A stretch of DNA of 64,000 bases, from the NCBI GenBank assembly GCA_027492035.1, contig JAOZFT010000035.1:1-64000 (forward strand). Direction: 5' to 3'. The notes under the pieces are model-generated. The model did not search any database. It was not told the origin of the DNA and saw nothing but the letters and a program-made list of their open reading frames with translations. The position numbers and the translations under genes are program-made. The stretch is from Thermoproteota archaeon. GTDB taxonomy: Archaea > Korarchaeota > JAOZGF01 > JAOZFZ01. This document shows positions 20,147 through 29,794 of the stretch, piece after piece. Numbering within the stretch: the stretch's first letter is position 1; the number at the start of each line of letters is the position of its first letter.

Positions 20147-21198
20147 TTCTTTAATACCTCCAATTTGAACTTGACTCCTTCTACTTCACAAACAGTTGCT
20201 TGAGCAACTGCACCAACTCCTACAGGTCTAAGCTTCTTTCCTTCTATACCGAAAATTATGTGGTTGTTTTGGTAGTTTCCTATTCTAGGTGTAGGTGCAT
20301 AAACTAATAATTCAATGTCGAACCATCCTGTAGGATGAAGATATATTTGAGGCCAGGCGTGGCCAGTCCAGTTTTCATTGCTTGTAGAATTTTCGTAATA
20401 GGAAATAATGGGGTTTCCTATGTAAACTAAGCCTTGAACTGTTCTGGCAGGTATGCTTTGTATTCTGCATAAAGTTATAATTACGTCCGCGAATTCGTCA
20501 CAAACTCCGTATACAATTAACCCTCTATCAGTTTTTTTAATAGCTCTCCCAGCTCCTAACCTGTTGCTTGCGGTGATACTATTTAATTCATAGTCCCCAT
20601 GTTCATGAACCCACCAGGCTATGCTCTCTAAAATTTTGTAAGGATTATCTTTACCTCTTCCTAAATCTGAAGAAATCTGCCTCAATGTTTCGTTATGAAT
20701 AGGCCAGAATTGGGTTTCTTGAAGATATTTCCTAGCTATCGCTAACGGTGCATAGGCAGCATCCTCAACTGGAAAATTCATTTTGTAGCTTGAAACCTTT
20801 ACCCTATATCTTGCTTCTATACTGACCCTTTGTTTAGGTTCTATATTCTTCAAATTTACTACGGCATAAACATTACTATCTACGTCAGTAACTATACGTG
20901 TAGGTCTAGGGTTCATTGAAACAAAGTAGGACTTTTGGTAAAAGGAGTAGTTTAGTGGTAGATTAATGTATATGAAATCGTTTTCAACGGTTTCGTTTCC
21001 AGCGTTATAAACAGTATACGTTGCATCTATATTATACTCTACAGTCTCTCCTTCGCTGAAATAGCTCGTAACTCCTTCTAAGTCTACTTTTTCTTGAAAA
21101 GAAGAAAAAATAGAGTATGAAGAAATTAAGAGCAACAAAATAATTGGAAGAAGTAGCAACTTTTTCCCTAAAAATTTTCTCTTCAAAACGTTCCACAC
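20143..21198 (-). CDS. Transglutaminase-like domain membrane-anchored extracellular protein
   Basis: 'YGVCDEFADVIITLCRIQSIPARTVQG' (Cys) and 'TGHAWPQIYLHPTGWFDIE' (His/Asp). Confidence 0.88.
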   Translation of the reverse strand: MWNVLKRKFLGKKLLLLPIILLLLISSYSIFSSFQEKVDLEGVTSYFSEGETVEYNIDATYTVYNAGNETVENDFIYINLPLNYSFYQKSYFVSMNPRPTRIVTDVDSNVYAVVNLKNIEPKQRVSIEARYRVKVSSYKMNFPVEDAAYAPLAIARKYLQETQFWPIHNETLRQISSDLGRGKDNPYKILESIAWWVHEHGDYELNSITASNRLGAGRAIKKTDRGLIVYGVCDEFADVIITLCRIQSIPARTVQGLVYIGNPIISYYENSTSNENWTGHAWPQIYLHPTGWFDIELLVYAPTPRIGNYQNNHIIFGIEGKKLRPVGVGAVAQATVCEVEGVKFKLEVLKK

Positions 21199-21493
21199 CT
21201 TTACCTTTAGTTTCCATCATTTTTCTACAAAAAACTTTTACAAAAATAATCCTTTGAAAAATAAATGTTTAAAGCTTCTCCCTTTAAAAAAATTAATAAG
21301 TATCATTCTTCACTTATTCTTTTGGTGGAAATTCTTTAGGAACTTTTTTCAAGAAGAGTTTAGGAGGTTGCCGTATTTTTCAGCTTTTTAAGTTTTTGAG
21401 TATTTGTTGTATTCACAGTTACTCTAGGACTGTTAAAACCTTTATTTTGTAGGTTCACTTTTATCTTTCAAAAAAAGTTCTTTTAAATAATTA

Positions 21494-22246
21494 GTGAGTG
21501 GTGTAATGTTGGAAATAAGGGTTGGATGTTGCGGTTTTTGTTTGCCTCAAGAGAAGTTTTTCCGTAAATTTAAACTTGTTGAGGTGCAGAAAACTTTTTA
21601 TAAACCTCCTAAGGAGGAAACTGCTAAGAAATGGAGAAATTTGGCTCCTGACAGTTTTGAGTTCACTCTTAAAGCTTGGCAGCTGATAACTCACCCAAGT
21701 AGCAGCCCAACTTGGAGAAAAGCTAAACTAAAAATTCCTGTTGAGGAAGAAAAATTTTATGGCCTCTTCAAACCAACTGTTCAAGTGTTTAATGCATGGA
21801 AGAAAACCTTAGCTATAGCTAAAATTTTGAAAACTAAAGTAGTAGTTTTTCAAACACCCCCAAGTTTCACTCCTTCAGAGGAAAACATAAAAAATTTAGA
21901 TGATTTCTTTAAAAAAATAGATAGGAACGGGTTGATTTTAGGTTTTGAGCCTCGAGGAAAATGGGTTAAAGAACCTGACTTAATAAGGGAAGTTTGTTCA
22001 AGAAATAAATTACTTCATGTAACTGACTTGTTTTTCTCAATGCCCGTAACTAAGGCAGATACTGTCTATACAAGGCTTCACGGTTTAGGGAAAAGGAAAT
22101 ATTATTATGACTACACTACTGCAGACTTGAAAAAACTTCTAGAAATAATAGAGAGCATTGAAGCAAAGAGGTTCTATATTCTGTTTAATAATGTTCAAAT
22201 GTGTAGTTCAGCTAAAAAGTTCTTGGATCTATTGTTTAAACAATAA
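21494..22246 (+). CDS. DUF72 domain-containing protein
   Basis: 'VGCCGF...FFRKFKLVEVQKTFYKPP', 'KTKVVVFQTPPSF', 'GFEPRGKW', 'YTRLHGLGKRKYYYDYT' DUF72 pattern. Confidence 0.88.
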   Translation: MSGVMLEIRVGCCGFCLPQEKFFRKFKLVEVQKTFYKPPKEETAKKWRNLAPDSFEFTLKAWQLITHPSSSPTWRKAKLKIPVEEEKFYGLFKPTVQVFNAWKKTLAIAKILKTKVVVFQTPPSFTPSEENIKNLDDFFKKIDRNGLILGFEPRGKWVKEPDLIREVCSRNKLLHVTDLFFSMPVTKADTVYTRLHGLGKRKYYYDYTTADLKKLLEIIESIEAKRFYILFNNVQMCSSAKKFLDLLFKQ

Positions 22247-22387
22247 CCCTAAATTCTTCTCTCAAAATCTTTCCCTTCAATTTCCTTTAAGATTAAAGAG
22301 AAAGATTAGATGCTGAATTCTTAATGTAAAGAAGTAGGATTTTATTTATCTACCTCTTCACACTATTTACCCTTTTTCAAAAAGGTT

Positions 22388-23299
22388 TTATTTTGCAAAA
22401 ACTAGGTTTATAACATCTAAAATATTTGACACTTCCACTACTTCTATGTTGTAGCCTTTTTCTTTTAGGTAGTCTTGTAAATTAACAGTTACTACTTTGT
22501 ACTTGATAATTTTTAACCCAGGAATTATTTCTGTTTCATGAGGGACAAGTTTACGTATTTTTCCTTGGCCTTCAGGTACAAGGAACAATTTTCCTCCTCT
22601 CTCAGCTGCAGCTACAGCTTTTTCAGTTACTCCACCAACTTGACCAATTGAGCCGTCTTTTTCAATTGTACCTGTGCAAAAAACATCTTTTCTCATCTCT
22701 TTATTTTCAACTGTTGCAATTATTGCTGCTGTTAAAATTGCTCCTGCACTTGGCCCATCTACAACCTCTATTTTTTCATTTGAAGAAATAGAAACCACTA
22801 TGTCTATGTTACTGAATTTCCTACCTGTCACTTTCTCAGCTACTTCTTTTGCTGCTTCTAAACTGTTTTGTAAGTCTATGCCAACCTTTGGCTGAATATT
22901 AGTTAGAATTCTTCCTTCGCCATTTATGATTTCGATTTCAGCTTGCAACACATGCCCCACGTATTTATACTCGAAAAAACCTGCAGGCTCCATTGAAACA
23001 GCTACAAGGTTTACTGTTTTAGAGCCTAAAACATTTCCGTGAGTTGAAACATTTACTGTGTTATATTTCTTTCTGTAATACTCCAAAGATTTCTTTGTCA
23101 ACTGTAAAGTTTCATTAAGTACCTCAACTTGCTTTTTTAATAAGTTATTTTCCTTTGACAACCTGTTTAATTCATTTTTCAATGTTTCAATCTGAATTTC
23201 TGAAGCAGGATTTGCTTGAGTTGATTTGTAAAGTTCTACAGAAAGGAAAATGTTAAGTATCAAACTTAGTGTAAGTATTAAATAAGCAACTTTTTTCAA
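22388..23299 (-). CDS. Membrane-anchored Lon-type (S16) protease domain protein without AAA+ domain
   Basis: N-terminal TM and coiled coil; catalytic 'DGPSAGAILTAAI' (Ser) and 'GQVGGVTEKAVAAAERGGK' (Lys); no Walker motifs. Confidence 0.85.
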   Translation of the reverse strand: MKKVAYLILTLSLILNIFLSVELYKSTQANPASEIQIETLKNELNRLSKENNLLKKQVEVLNETLQLTKKSLEYYRKKYNTVNVSTHGNVLGSKTVNLVAVSMEPAGFFEYKYVGHVLQAEIEIINGEGRILTNIQPKVGIDLQNSLEAAKEVAEKVTGRKFSNIDIVVSISSNEKIEVVDGPSAGAILTAAIIATVENKEMRKDVFCTGTIEKDGSIGQVGGVTEKAVAAAERGGKLFLVPEGQGKIRKLVPHETEIIPGLKIIKYKVVTVNLQDYLKEKGYNIEVVEVSNILDVINLVFAK

Positions 23300-23389
23300 T
23301 GAGATCCCCCTGTTAAATTAAAAAATTAAGAAGAACCTTTTTAAGATTTAATATCTAAACTGCGCCATTGAAACATGAAGGGAAGTTTT

Positions 23390-24298
23390 TCAAATATTTA
23401 ATTCAAGCACTTCTTCAATTTTTTCTTTCCTGAAAACCAGCATTTTTGGTTTGCATTCAGGGTAAAACCTACAGGAGAAAATACTTACTAACTTCCCGTC
23501 AAAAAAATATTTTATGCAGGGTGGGAAGTATTCATGGGCCCTAATTAAAAAGCTTAACTTATTTTTTTCCATGAATCTTTTAAACGTTTCACGGCCAAAA
23601 TACATTATTCCAGGCCCTCTTATGCTTGGTGAAAATGTTCCAACGTATTCTTTAGGGTCGTTCCATAAAATCTGAAGGGCTTTCTTGTTGGAAGGCATTA
23701 AATCTCCTTTACTGAACGAGTTTATTTCTTCTACTTCTTTCAGGTTTTCAGGGATCCCTCCATGTAAACCTAAAACTTTATCATTTAAAAGAACAACGTA
23801 TGGCATAAATGAAAATGTTTCATTGTACTCCTTGTAAGTTTCAGCGTCGTATTGCCTCAAGATTTCCTTAAAGAACCCGTAATATTTGTTTGCTAAGGGA
23901 CTTTCATGGTTTCCTCTCAAAAGAATTATTTTTTTGGGAGCTAAAATTTTGGCAGCTAACAATAAATTAATGTTTTCTATTTGTTCAGGTCCTCTATCTA
24001 CATAGTCTCCCAGAAAAACAATTTTTCCTTTGTCAGTTGCAAAAATTTTCTTCAAAGCCCATTTCGAAGTTTGGAAGTCCCCATGAGTGTCTCCTATGAA
24101 GAAAGTTTTTTCTGATTTAATTTCGAGGAGCTGTTTCTCGTGTTGAAAGATTTTTTTAGAGAGCTTTAATAGCTCCAACAAGTCCTTTCTCTTCAGAAAT
24201 TCACCCTTCCATGCTTTAATGAACATTTCTTTGTTAATTACTACATTTCCAGTTTCTGCAACATTTTTCTCCCAAATTTCTTCTGCTTCCTTACTCAT
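23390..24298 (-). CDS. PPP-family (PP1/PP2A-like) serine/threonine protein phosphatase
   Basis: 'GDTHGD', 'GDYVDRGPEQIE', 'LLRGNHES', 'LHGGIP', 'LIRAHEYF'. Confidence 0.92.
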   Translation of the reverse strand: MSKEAEEIWEKNVAETGNVVINKEMFIKAWKGEFLKRKDLLELLKLSKKIFQHEKQLLEIKSEKTFFIGDTHGDFQTSKWALKKIFATDKGKIVFLGDYVDRGPEQIENINLLLAAKILAPKKIILLRGNHESPLANKYYGFFKEILRQYDAETYKEYNETFSFMPYVVLLNDKVLGLHGGIPENLKEVEEINSFSKGDLMPSNKKALQILWNDPKEYVGTFSPSIRGPGIMYFGRETFKRFMEKNKLSFLIRAHEYFPPCIKYFFDGKLVSIFSCRFYPECKPKMLVFRKEKIEEVLELNI

Positions 24299-24361
24299 TT
24301 CTCAAACTTCTCCTCACAAAACCTGTACAACCGCAAGAACTTAACTTTTCTGCCTAAATTA

Positions 24362-25120
24362 TTATTCAAATAAGGAAGAACTATTTCCCCAGAGGTAGTT
24401 AAAGTACTGTTTGGCTATTGTAGTTAAACCTATATGTTTAGACCAAACTGCCAAGTATCCCTCTTTTCCTTTTCTTCCAAGTAAGAGGATAACTTCTTTA
24501 TTGTCTGAAATTAAGCCTCCACCGAAAATGACTTCGACGTATTTTGTTTCAATAGTTTTTAATTGGTTTGTTACTTCCTTTATGTTCTTTTTTATCGTCA
24601 TTAGTTTCACTTTAACCTTATTTTTTTCTGAGGTTTTTAATGCTTCAATTATTGGTTCAACCATTTCTTTGGTGGAGTAAGGCAGGGCTAAAAGTATTTC
24701 TTCCTTTGAGTTTAGAATTATTTCTTGAGTTTTAGCCAATATGTTATGTTTCCCTCTCAATATCCATATTTCAGGTTTCTCCTTTGATTCAACCCTTTGA
24801 AAAATCGGTTGCAGCTCTTTAACCACAATTTCTCCTGCTTCTCTAAGTTCATCTTTCACTTTAAGCAATTGTACCCTTGCAGCTTCAGATGGAGGTTTTG
24901 GGAAGTAATTTGAAGGCCGTGATTCGTCACAATTAACCCAGCCCTTTTTTTCCAGTCTACCTAACACTTCATAAACTTTAGAGTATGGAATACCTGCTTT
25001 TTCACTTATTTCTTTAGCTGTTAAAGGTCTATTTTTAAGCAATGAAACATAGGCCTTCTGTTCATAACTTGTTAATCCAAGCTTTGAAAGAGCCCATTCT
25101 AATCCTTTGTTCCTCTTCAT
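24362..25120 (-). CDS. TrmB-family transcriptional regulator
   Basis: 'LSKLGLTSYEQKAYVSLLKNRPLTAKEISEKAGIPYSKVYEVLGRLEKKGWV' TrmB HTH. Confidence 0.93.
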   Translation of the reverse strand: MKRNKGLEWALSKLGLTSYEQKAYVSLLKNRPLTAKEISEKAGIPYSKVYEVLGRLEKKGWVNCDESRPSNYFPKPPSEAARVQLLKVKDELREAGEIVVKELQPIFQRVESKEKPEIWILRGKHNILAKTQEIILNSKEEILLALPYSTKEMVEPIIEALKTSEKNKVKVKLMTIKKNIKEVTNQLKTIETKYVEVIFGGGLISDNKEVILLLGRKGKEGYLAVWSKHIGLTTIAKQYFNYLWGNSSSLFE

Positions 25121-25207
25121 TATTTTCCACCTTTTTCACCTTATTTTTTGTTTGGAAATTTTTTTATATAAATGAATTCCTTTGTTACCACTTTAAGGGG
25201 GAAATAA

Positions 25208-26740
25208 ATGAAACTTGAAGAAGAATTAATTAAACCCGGCGACCAATTCATCAAAAAAACAGTGAGCCTCTGCCCAGTTTGTTCAGCCAGAATAGAAGCA
25301 GTTATCTTCCACAGAGACAACAAAGTTTACATGAGGAAGAAATGCCCTGAACATGGTGTTTTCGAAGAAATCTACTGGGCTGACTACAAACTATGGAAGG
25401 AGTACTTAAAATACGATTATGTCGGAGACGGGTTAAGTAACCCCCGCACTAAAACAATTAAGGGATGCCCCTTTGACTGCGGCATATGTCCTGAACATAA
25501 GTCCCACACCGTACTTGGAATAATAGACATAACTAATAGATGTAACATGAAATGCCCTATATGCTTCGCAAATGCAGCTAGGGCTGGTTACGTTTATGAA
25601 CCTAGCCTGGAAGAAATAGAAGAAATGATTAAGAACCTAAGAAAGAACTCTCCTGTCTCAACAACTGCTTTACAACTTAGCGGAGGAGAACCTACGGTTA
25701 GGGATGACTTGCCAGAAATAATCAGGACAGCTAAAAAACACGGGCTCAGTCACGTGGAAGTAAACACTAACGGTATAAGATTTGCTAAAGACATTGCTTT
25801 CTACCATGAATGTTTCAAAGCAGGAATGTCAACTGTTTATTTACAGTTTGATTCCTTGAAACCTGAAGTCTATGAAAAACTTCGAGGTTTTAACGTTCTT
25901 CCCTACAAACTAAAACTTTTAGAAAACGCTAGGAAAATAAAGCATGGAAGCATTGTTTTAGTTGTAACCTTAGCTAAGGGAGTTAATGACGAAGAAATTG
26001 GAGAAATTATTCGTTTCGCTGCTGAAAACAAAGATGTTATAAGGGCAATTAATGTCCAGCCTATTTCTTTTTCAGGGGCTGCTAAAAAAGAAGAAATGAA
26101 GAAAATGAGGATCACTATACCTGAATTTCTTAAATTAGTTGAGAAGGAGACAAATGGCAAAATAAAGGTTTCAGATTTCCGAGCTATACCTTGGACTTTA
26201 CCCGTGTCTAAATCGGTGGGGGCTTTAAAAAACAGGAAATATCCTGAATTCACAAACCATCCTCACTGTGGTGCAGCCACCTTCATAGTTGTTGAAGACA
26301 ATGGCGAAATAAATCCCATCACAAAGTATGTGGACGTAGATAAATTCTACGATATACTTTGGGACGTTTATAACTTGGCAATCGAGGGTAAGAAATTTAA
26401 GGCCAAGCTCAATATGTTAAAAATTGTAAAGACGGTTAAGGGAGGGCTGTTCCGCAGATTCCTATTGGATATATTGACATCAGGAACCTATGAGGCGTTG
26501 GCTAAACTAATGAATAAATTGATCATGATCGGTTGCATGCATTTTATGGATGCTTGGAACTTCGATTTAGAAAGGGTGCAACGCTGCACAATACATTATG
26601 CTACTGTAGATGGGAGAATAATTCCCTTCTGTACAATGAATACTTTACATCGTGAACCTTACGAAAAAATGTACAGTGTGAAACCTGAAATCTGGCTGGA
26701 AAGAAACAGGGAAAAGGAATTAACTCCTTCCATTACCTAA
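25208..26740 (+). CDS. Radical SAM protein of the Tes (tetraether synthase)/MJ0619-like family
   Basis: 'CPVCSARIEAVIF', 'GCPFDCGICPEHKSHT', radical SAM 'NRCNMKCPICFANA', 'LQLSGGEPTVRDDLPEI', Cys-containing C-terminal domain. Confidence 0.82.
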   Translation: MKLEEELIKPGDQFIKKTVSLCPVCSARIEAVIFHRDNKVYMRKKCPEHGVFEEIYWADYKLWKEYLKYDYVGDGLSNPRTKTIKGCPFDCGICPEHKSHTVLGIIDITNRCNMKCPICFANAARAGYVYEPSLEEIEEMIKNLRKNSPVSTTALQLSGGEPTVRDDLPEIIRTAKKHGLSHVEVNTNGIRFAKDIAFYHECFKAGMSTVYLQFDSLKPEVYEKLRGFNVLPYKLKLLENARKIKHGSIVLVVTLAKGVNDEEIGEIIRFAAENKDVIRAINVQPISFSGAAKKEEMKKMRITIPEFLKLVEKETNGKIKVSDFRAIPWTLPVSKSVGALKNRKYPEFTNHPHCGAATFIVVEDNGEINPITKYVDVDKFYDILWDVYNLAIEGKKFKAKLNMLKIVKTVKGGLFRRFLLDILTSGTYEALAKLMNKLIMIGCMHFMDAWNFDLERVQRCTIHYATVDGRIIPFCTMNTLHREPYEKMYSVKPEIWLERNREKELTPSIT

Positions 26741-26793
26741 CTTAATTTCCTTTCTTTTTTCTTGTTTCAAGAAATAGGTTCCATGAAATTTGT

Positions 26794-26994
26794 TCATTGA
26801 GAAACAATTTTTGCAACTTCAATCTTCAATCCTTCAATAAAATTTTTAAAGGAGGAAAACAACTTGCTCAATAATGACTTAACACTTTGAAAAACAGTTT
26901 TTACAGGTTCCTCCACTGCTGAAAAGAAAAAAATTAAGAAAACCAGAAAAACGAAGAGAGTTAAGAGCATTTTCTCCATACTTCTAGAAAACAA
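26794..26994 (-). CDS. Small single-TM hypothetical protein
   Basis: 66 aa, one hydrophobic helix, not overlapped by another gene. Confidence 0.4.
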   Translation of the reverse strand: MFSRSMEKMLLTLFVFLVFLIFFFSAVEEPVKTVFQSVKSLLSKLFSSFKNFIEGLKIEVAKIVSQ

Positions 26995-27012
26995 TTCCCT
27001 TTCCTTTAAAAG

Positions 27013-27043
27013 TTTTACTTCAAAAAAATCCTTTGAAGTAAAA
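27013..27043. promoter_or_regulatory. 12-bp perfect inverted repeat with 7-nt spacer upstream of pilus operon
   Basis: ttttacttcaaa-aaaatcc-tttgaagtaaaa. Confidence 0.65.
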
Positions 27044-27117
27044 ATTAAGGGTTCTTTATTTCCTTTACAACAACAAAAACACTGTCTTCACCTTGTTTTG
27101 AGGAAAGGATTCAGGAA

Positions 27118-29010
27118 ATGATTACTCTAAATTGCCGTTGCAAGGAAATAGCTGACCCAGCTAAATGTGTGAAATGCATCATCCAAGAATTTCTTTTGCA
27201 CCCCAACAAGTTTAATTCGTCACAGATATTGTTAAAAGGTGAAAATTTTGCCTTTACAGTAAACATAAGCTACTTAACTGATTTCTTAAATAAAACAAGT
27301 AAAGAAATACTTAAAATAAAGGGGAAAGACAGAGAATTAGTTAAACCTATTTATGAACTAATTAAGGGAAATCCTTTAAAAGGGGTTCAGGCGCTTCAAT
27401 ACTTTTCAAAAAGGTACAAAATCTACAAAAAACTACTTAAGAAAGCAAAAAAAACAATTCTCTACAAGAAATTCTTTAAAAAATATGAAGAGAAGGGAGT
27501 AATCATTTATGAAGAAGTGCTCCAAAGAAGAATTCTGGAAAGAAACAATGAACCTCAACCTTTAACCAAACCAAACGGTTTAAATTTTCTTGAAACAAGG
27601 AAGAAAGGGCCATACATCTACAATTTTTACCTCACTGAAAACCAAGGAATTCACTTGCAGATAAAAAAGTTAACTGAAGTTTTGGGTTTAGACAAAGAGA
27701 AAATAAATAAGGTGAAAGAAGAACTAGAAAACTGTGAATTAGATTATTTAAACATGGATTTCAACCAAGTAATCGAGGCAAGAAAAGACCTCGCTAAGTC
27801 GCTTCTGCGTTTCTATTTCCCCCTTTTAAAAGAAGAGGAATTGGAAAATCTTTCGCTTGAATTAGCTGTTTCAAACACTAAAGTTGAAGAAATCTTCCCG
27901 CTTATCTTGAAAGGGAATGGAATAACCGAAATCTACGGTGTAAAAGGAAGAAACCTTTACATTGACCACGTAGACTTTGGAAGATGTCAACTTAATACAC
28001 TCTTGACTCAAGAATTAATAAATAAAATAGAGACTCTTATTCTGACTGAAAACTACAGCTTAATCAGTTTTAGACATCCAAGCATAAAAACAGACATTGA
28101 AAGCAAGTATTACCACTCTAGAATAAGCTATGATATCCCTCCCCTATCCAATTATGCACTAGACATAAGAAATTTGCATCTACAAGATTTAACAATTCCG
28201 AAACTTATAAATTTGGAAATGCTCACCTTGGAAGCAGCTGTTTTTCTTGTTTGGCTTGTTTGGAGCGGAACCTCAATTTTGATCACTGGACCGACAGGAG
28301 CTGGTAAAACAACACTAGCTAACTCATTGCTCCCTTTTCTGGGTTTCAAAAAAAGATTGATTTCTATTGAGGACTTAAGAGAAATAATGGATTTGAGCAG
28401 ATTCGGTGTCTTACATACCGCCTACGAAATCCCTCCTTTTGAAACTTTAAATGAAAAAGACAAATCTAAAGTTCTAGAAATATATAAAACCTTGTGGAGA
28501 AACCCTGATGTGGTTTACATAGGTGAGATACGTAGACCTGAAGAAATGGAAGCATTCCTTTTAAGTTTAGATAGCGGGATTCAAACCATAGCAACTGTCC
28601 ATTCATCAAATTTGGAGGAATTGGAGAGAAAAGTTAAGAGATGGGGGTATTATTTAACATTCCCTGAAAGCATAGTCGTGCTTTCTAAATTGAAAAGTGG
28701 GCACAAGGTACTTAGAAGAGTTTCTTCGATATACCACCCCACACAAGAAAAAATTCTCTGTAGTTTCAGGTGGGATAACAAACTACTGCAAACAGTTAAA
28801 ACAGAAGTAAACCTCTACGAAACAGCACCTTTGAAAAAAGTCAGGAAAAAAAGCTATTTATCAATTTTTGCCTTTAAAAAGGCGTTAACAACTATAAGGA
28901 ACTCTTTAATGGAGATGTCCCAGAAAAACCCAACTCCTGAAGAAATTTTAGTGAAAGTTAATGAGTGGGAGGGAAGAGTTTTTGAAAGGAGTTCAGTTTA
29001 TGCTAAGTAA
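27118..29010 (+). CDS. Archaeal type II/IV secretion system (TadA/VirB11/GspE-like) ATPase
   Basis: Walker A 'ITGPTGAGKTTLANSLLPFL', 'RLISIEDLREI', 'WRNPDVVYIGEIRRPEEMEAFLLSLDSGIQTIATVHSSNLEELERKV'. Confidence 0.93.
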   Translation: MITLNCRCKEIADPAKCVKCIIQEFLLHPNKFNSSQILLKGENFAFTVNISYLTDFLNKTSKEILKIKGKDRELVKPIYELIKGNPLKGVQALQYFSKRYKIYKKLLKKAKKTILYKKFFKKYEEKGVIIYEEVLQRRILERNNEPQPLTKPNGLNFLETRKKGPYIYNFYLTENQGIHLQIKKLTEVLGLDKEKINKVKEELENCELDYLNMDFNQVIEARKDLAKSLLRFYFPLLKEEELENLSLELAVSNTKVEEIFPLILKGNGITEIYGVKGRNLYIDHVDFGRCQLNTLLTQELINKIETLILTENYSLISFRHPSIKTDIESKYYHSRISYDIPPLSNYALDIRNLHLQDLTIPKLINLEMLTLEAAVFLVWLVWSGTSILITGPTGAGKTTLANSLLPFLGFKKRLISIEDLREIMDLSRFGVLHTAYEIPPFETLNEKDKSKVLEIYKTLWRNPDVVYIGEIRRPEEMEAFLLSLDSGIQTIATVHSSNLEELERKVKRWGYYLTFPESIVVLSKLKSGHKVLRRVSSIYHPTQEKILCSFRWDNKLLQTVKTEVNLYETAPLKKVRKKSYLSIFAFKKALTTIRNSLMEMSQKNPTPEEILVKVNEWEGRVFERSSVYAK

Positions 29011-29794
29011 CTTGGCGAAAATAAGTTTTAAAGCATTAGGAAGTAAAGTGAAGCCTCCCCCTAAGTTGAAATACGTGCTTAAAAAAAGAAACTCTAAATT
29101 ATCCCCTCTACAATTAACCTCCCTAATTCTATTTATTAATCTACTGCTTTCTTTTTTCTTAATTATTTCTGTGGTTCTCTTTTTTCAAGATTTATTTTTA
29201 GCCTCAATTATTCCCCTTATAACTTATCTAAACTATAAAGTATTATATCCCAGTATGGTAAATTTTTACTTTAACGAATTAATTGCTGAATATGAGTCAG
29301 GTTCTCCAGAATTTCTCGAGTTTTTTTCGGCTGGAATAACTAGTACCGGGAACTTACCCTACAGCATCAAAAAAGTTGCTGGAGCAAATATTAAAAAATA
29401 TAGCTCTGACATGAAAAAAATCTATAAAAGAATTAAATTGTATGGAAATCTTCCTAAAGAGGAGTTGCTAAAGTATATTGAAAATGAACCGTTACCTGTA
29501 AAAGAAGAAATAAAAAGTCTTATCTCATGTTTAGATGAAGAAGATTTTGAAAATTCATTAAAAACAGCTGTTTCAAGTGCGAGAAATAAGATAAGACAGA
29601 AATACATATTACACAGTAAAAACTTAGCTTTCAAAATCAATTTTTTCACCACCCTAAATTTCATTTTAGCTATTTCCCTCCTCCTTATGTTTTCACTCTA
29701 CAACTTTCCACCTGAAACTTTGTTGTTAACTGCTTTAGTTTGGCTTTTCTTTTCATTTAAGGTTTTGGGTGTGAAAAACTTTGAAGAATCCTAA
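28961..29794 (+). CDS. TadB/TadC-like (T2SSF) platform membrane protein 1
   Basis: Multi-TM, 'IAEYESGSPEFLEFFSAGITSTGNLPYSIKKVA...SARNKIRQKYILHSKNLAFKINF' T2SSF-like; overlaps ATPase 3' end. Confidence 0.75.
   Translation: MSGREEFLKGVQFMLSNLAKISFKALGSKVKPPPKLKYVLKKRNSKLSPLQLTSLILFINLLLSFFLIISVVLFFQDLFLASIIPLITYLNYKVLYPSMVNFYFNELIAEYESGSPEFLEFFSAGITSTGNLPYSIKKVAGANIKKYSSDMKKIYKRIKLYGNLPKEELLKYIENEPLPVKEEIKSLISCLDEEDFENSLKTAVSSARNKIRQKYILHSKNLAFKINFFTTLNFILAISLLLMFSLYNFPPETLLLTALVWLFFSFKVLGVKNFEES

Noticed and set aside
22371-22393. ccttttt-c-aaaaagg hairpin with T-tract
   Set aside because: Likely an ordinary bidirectional termination element between convergent genes
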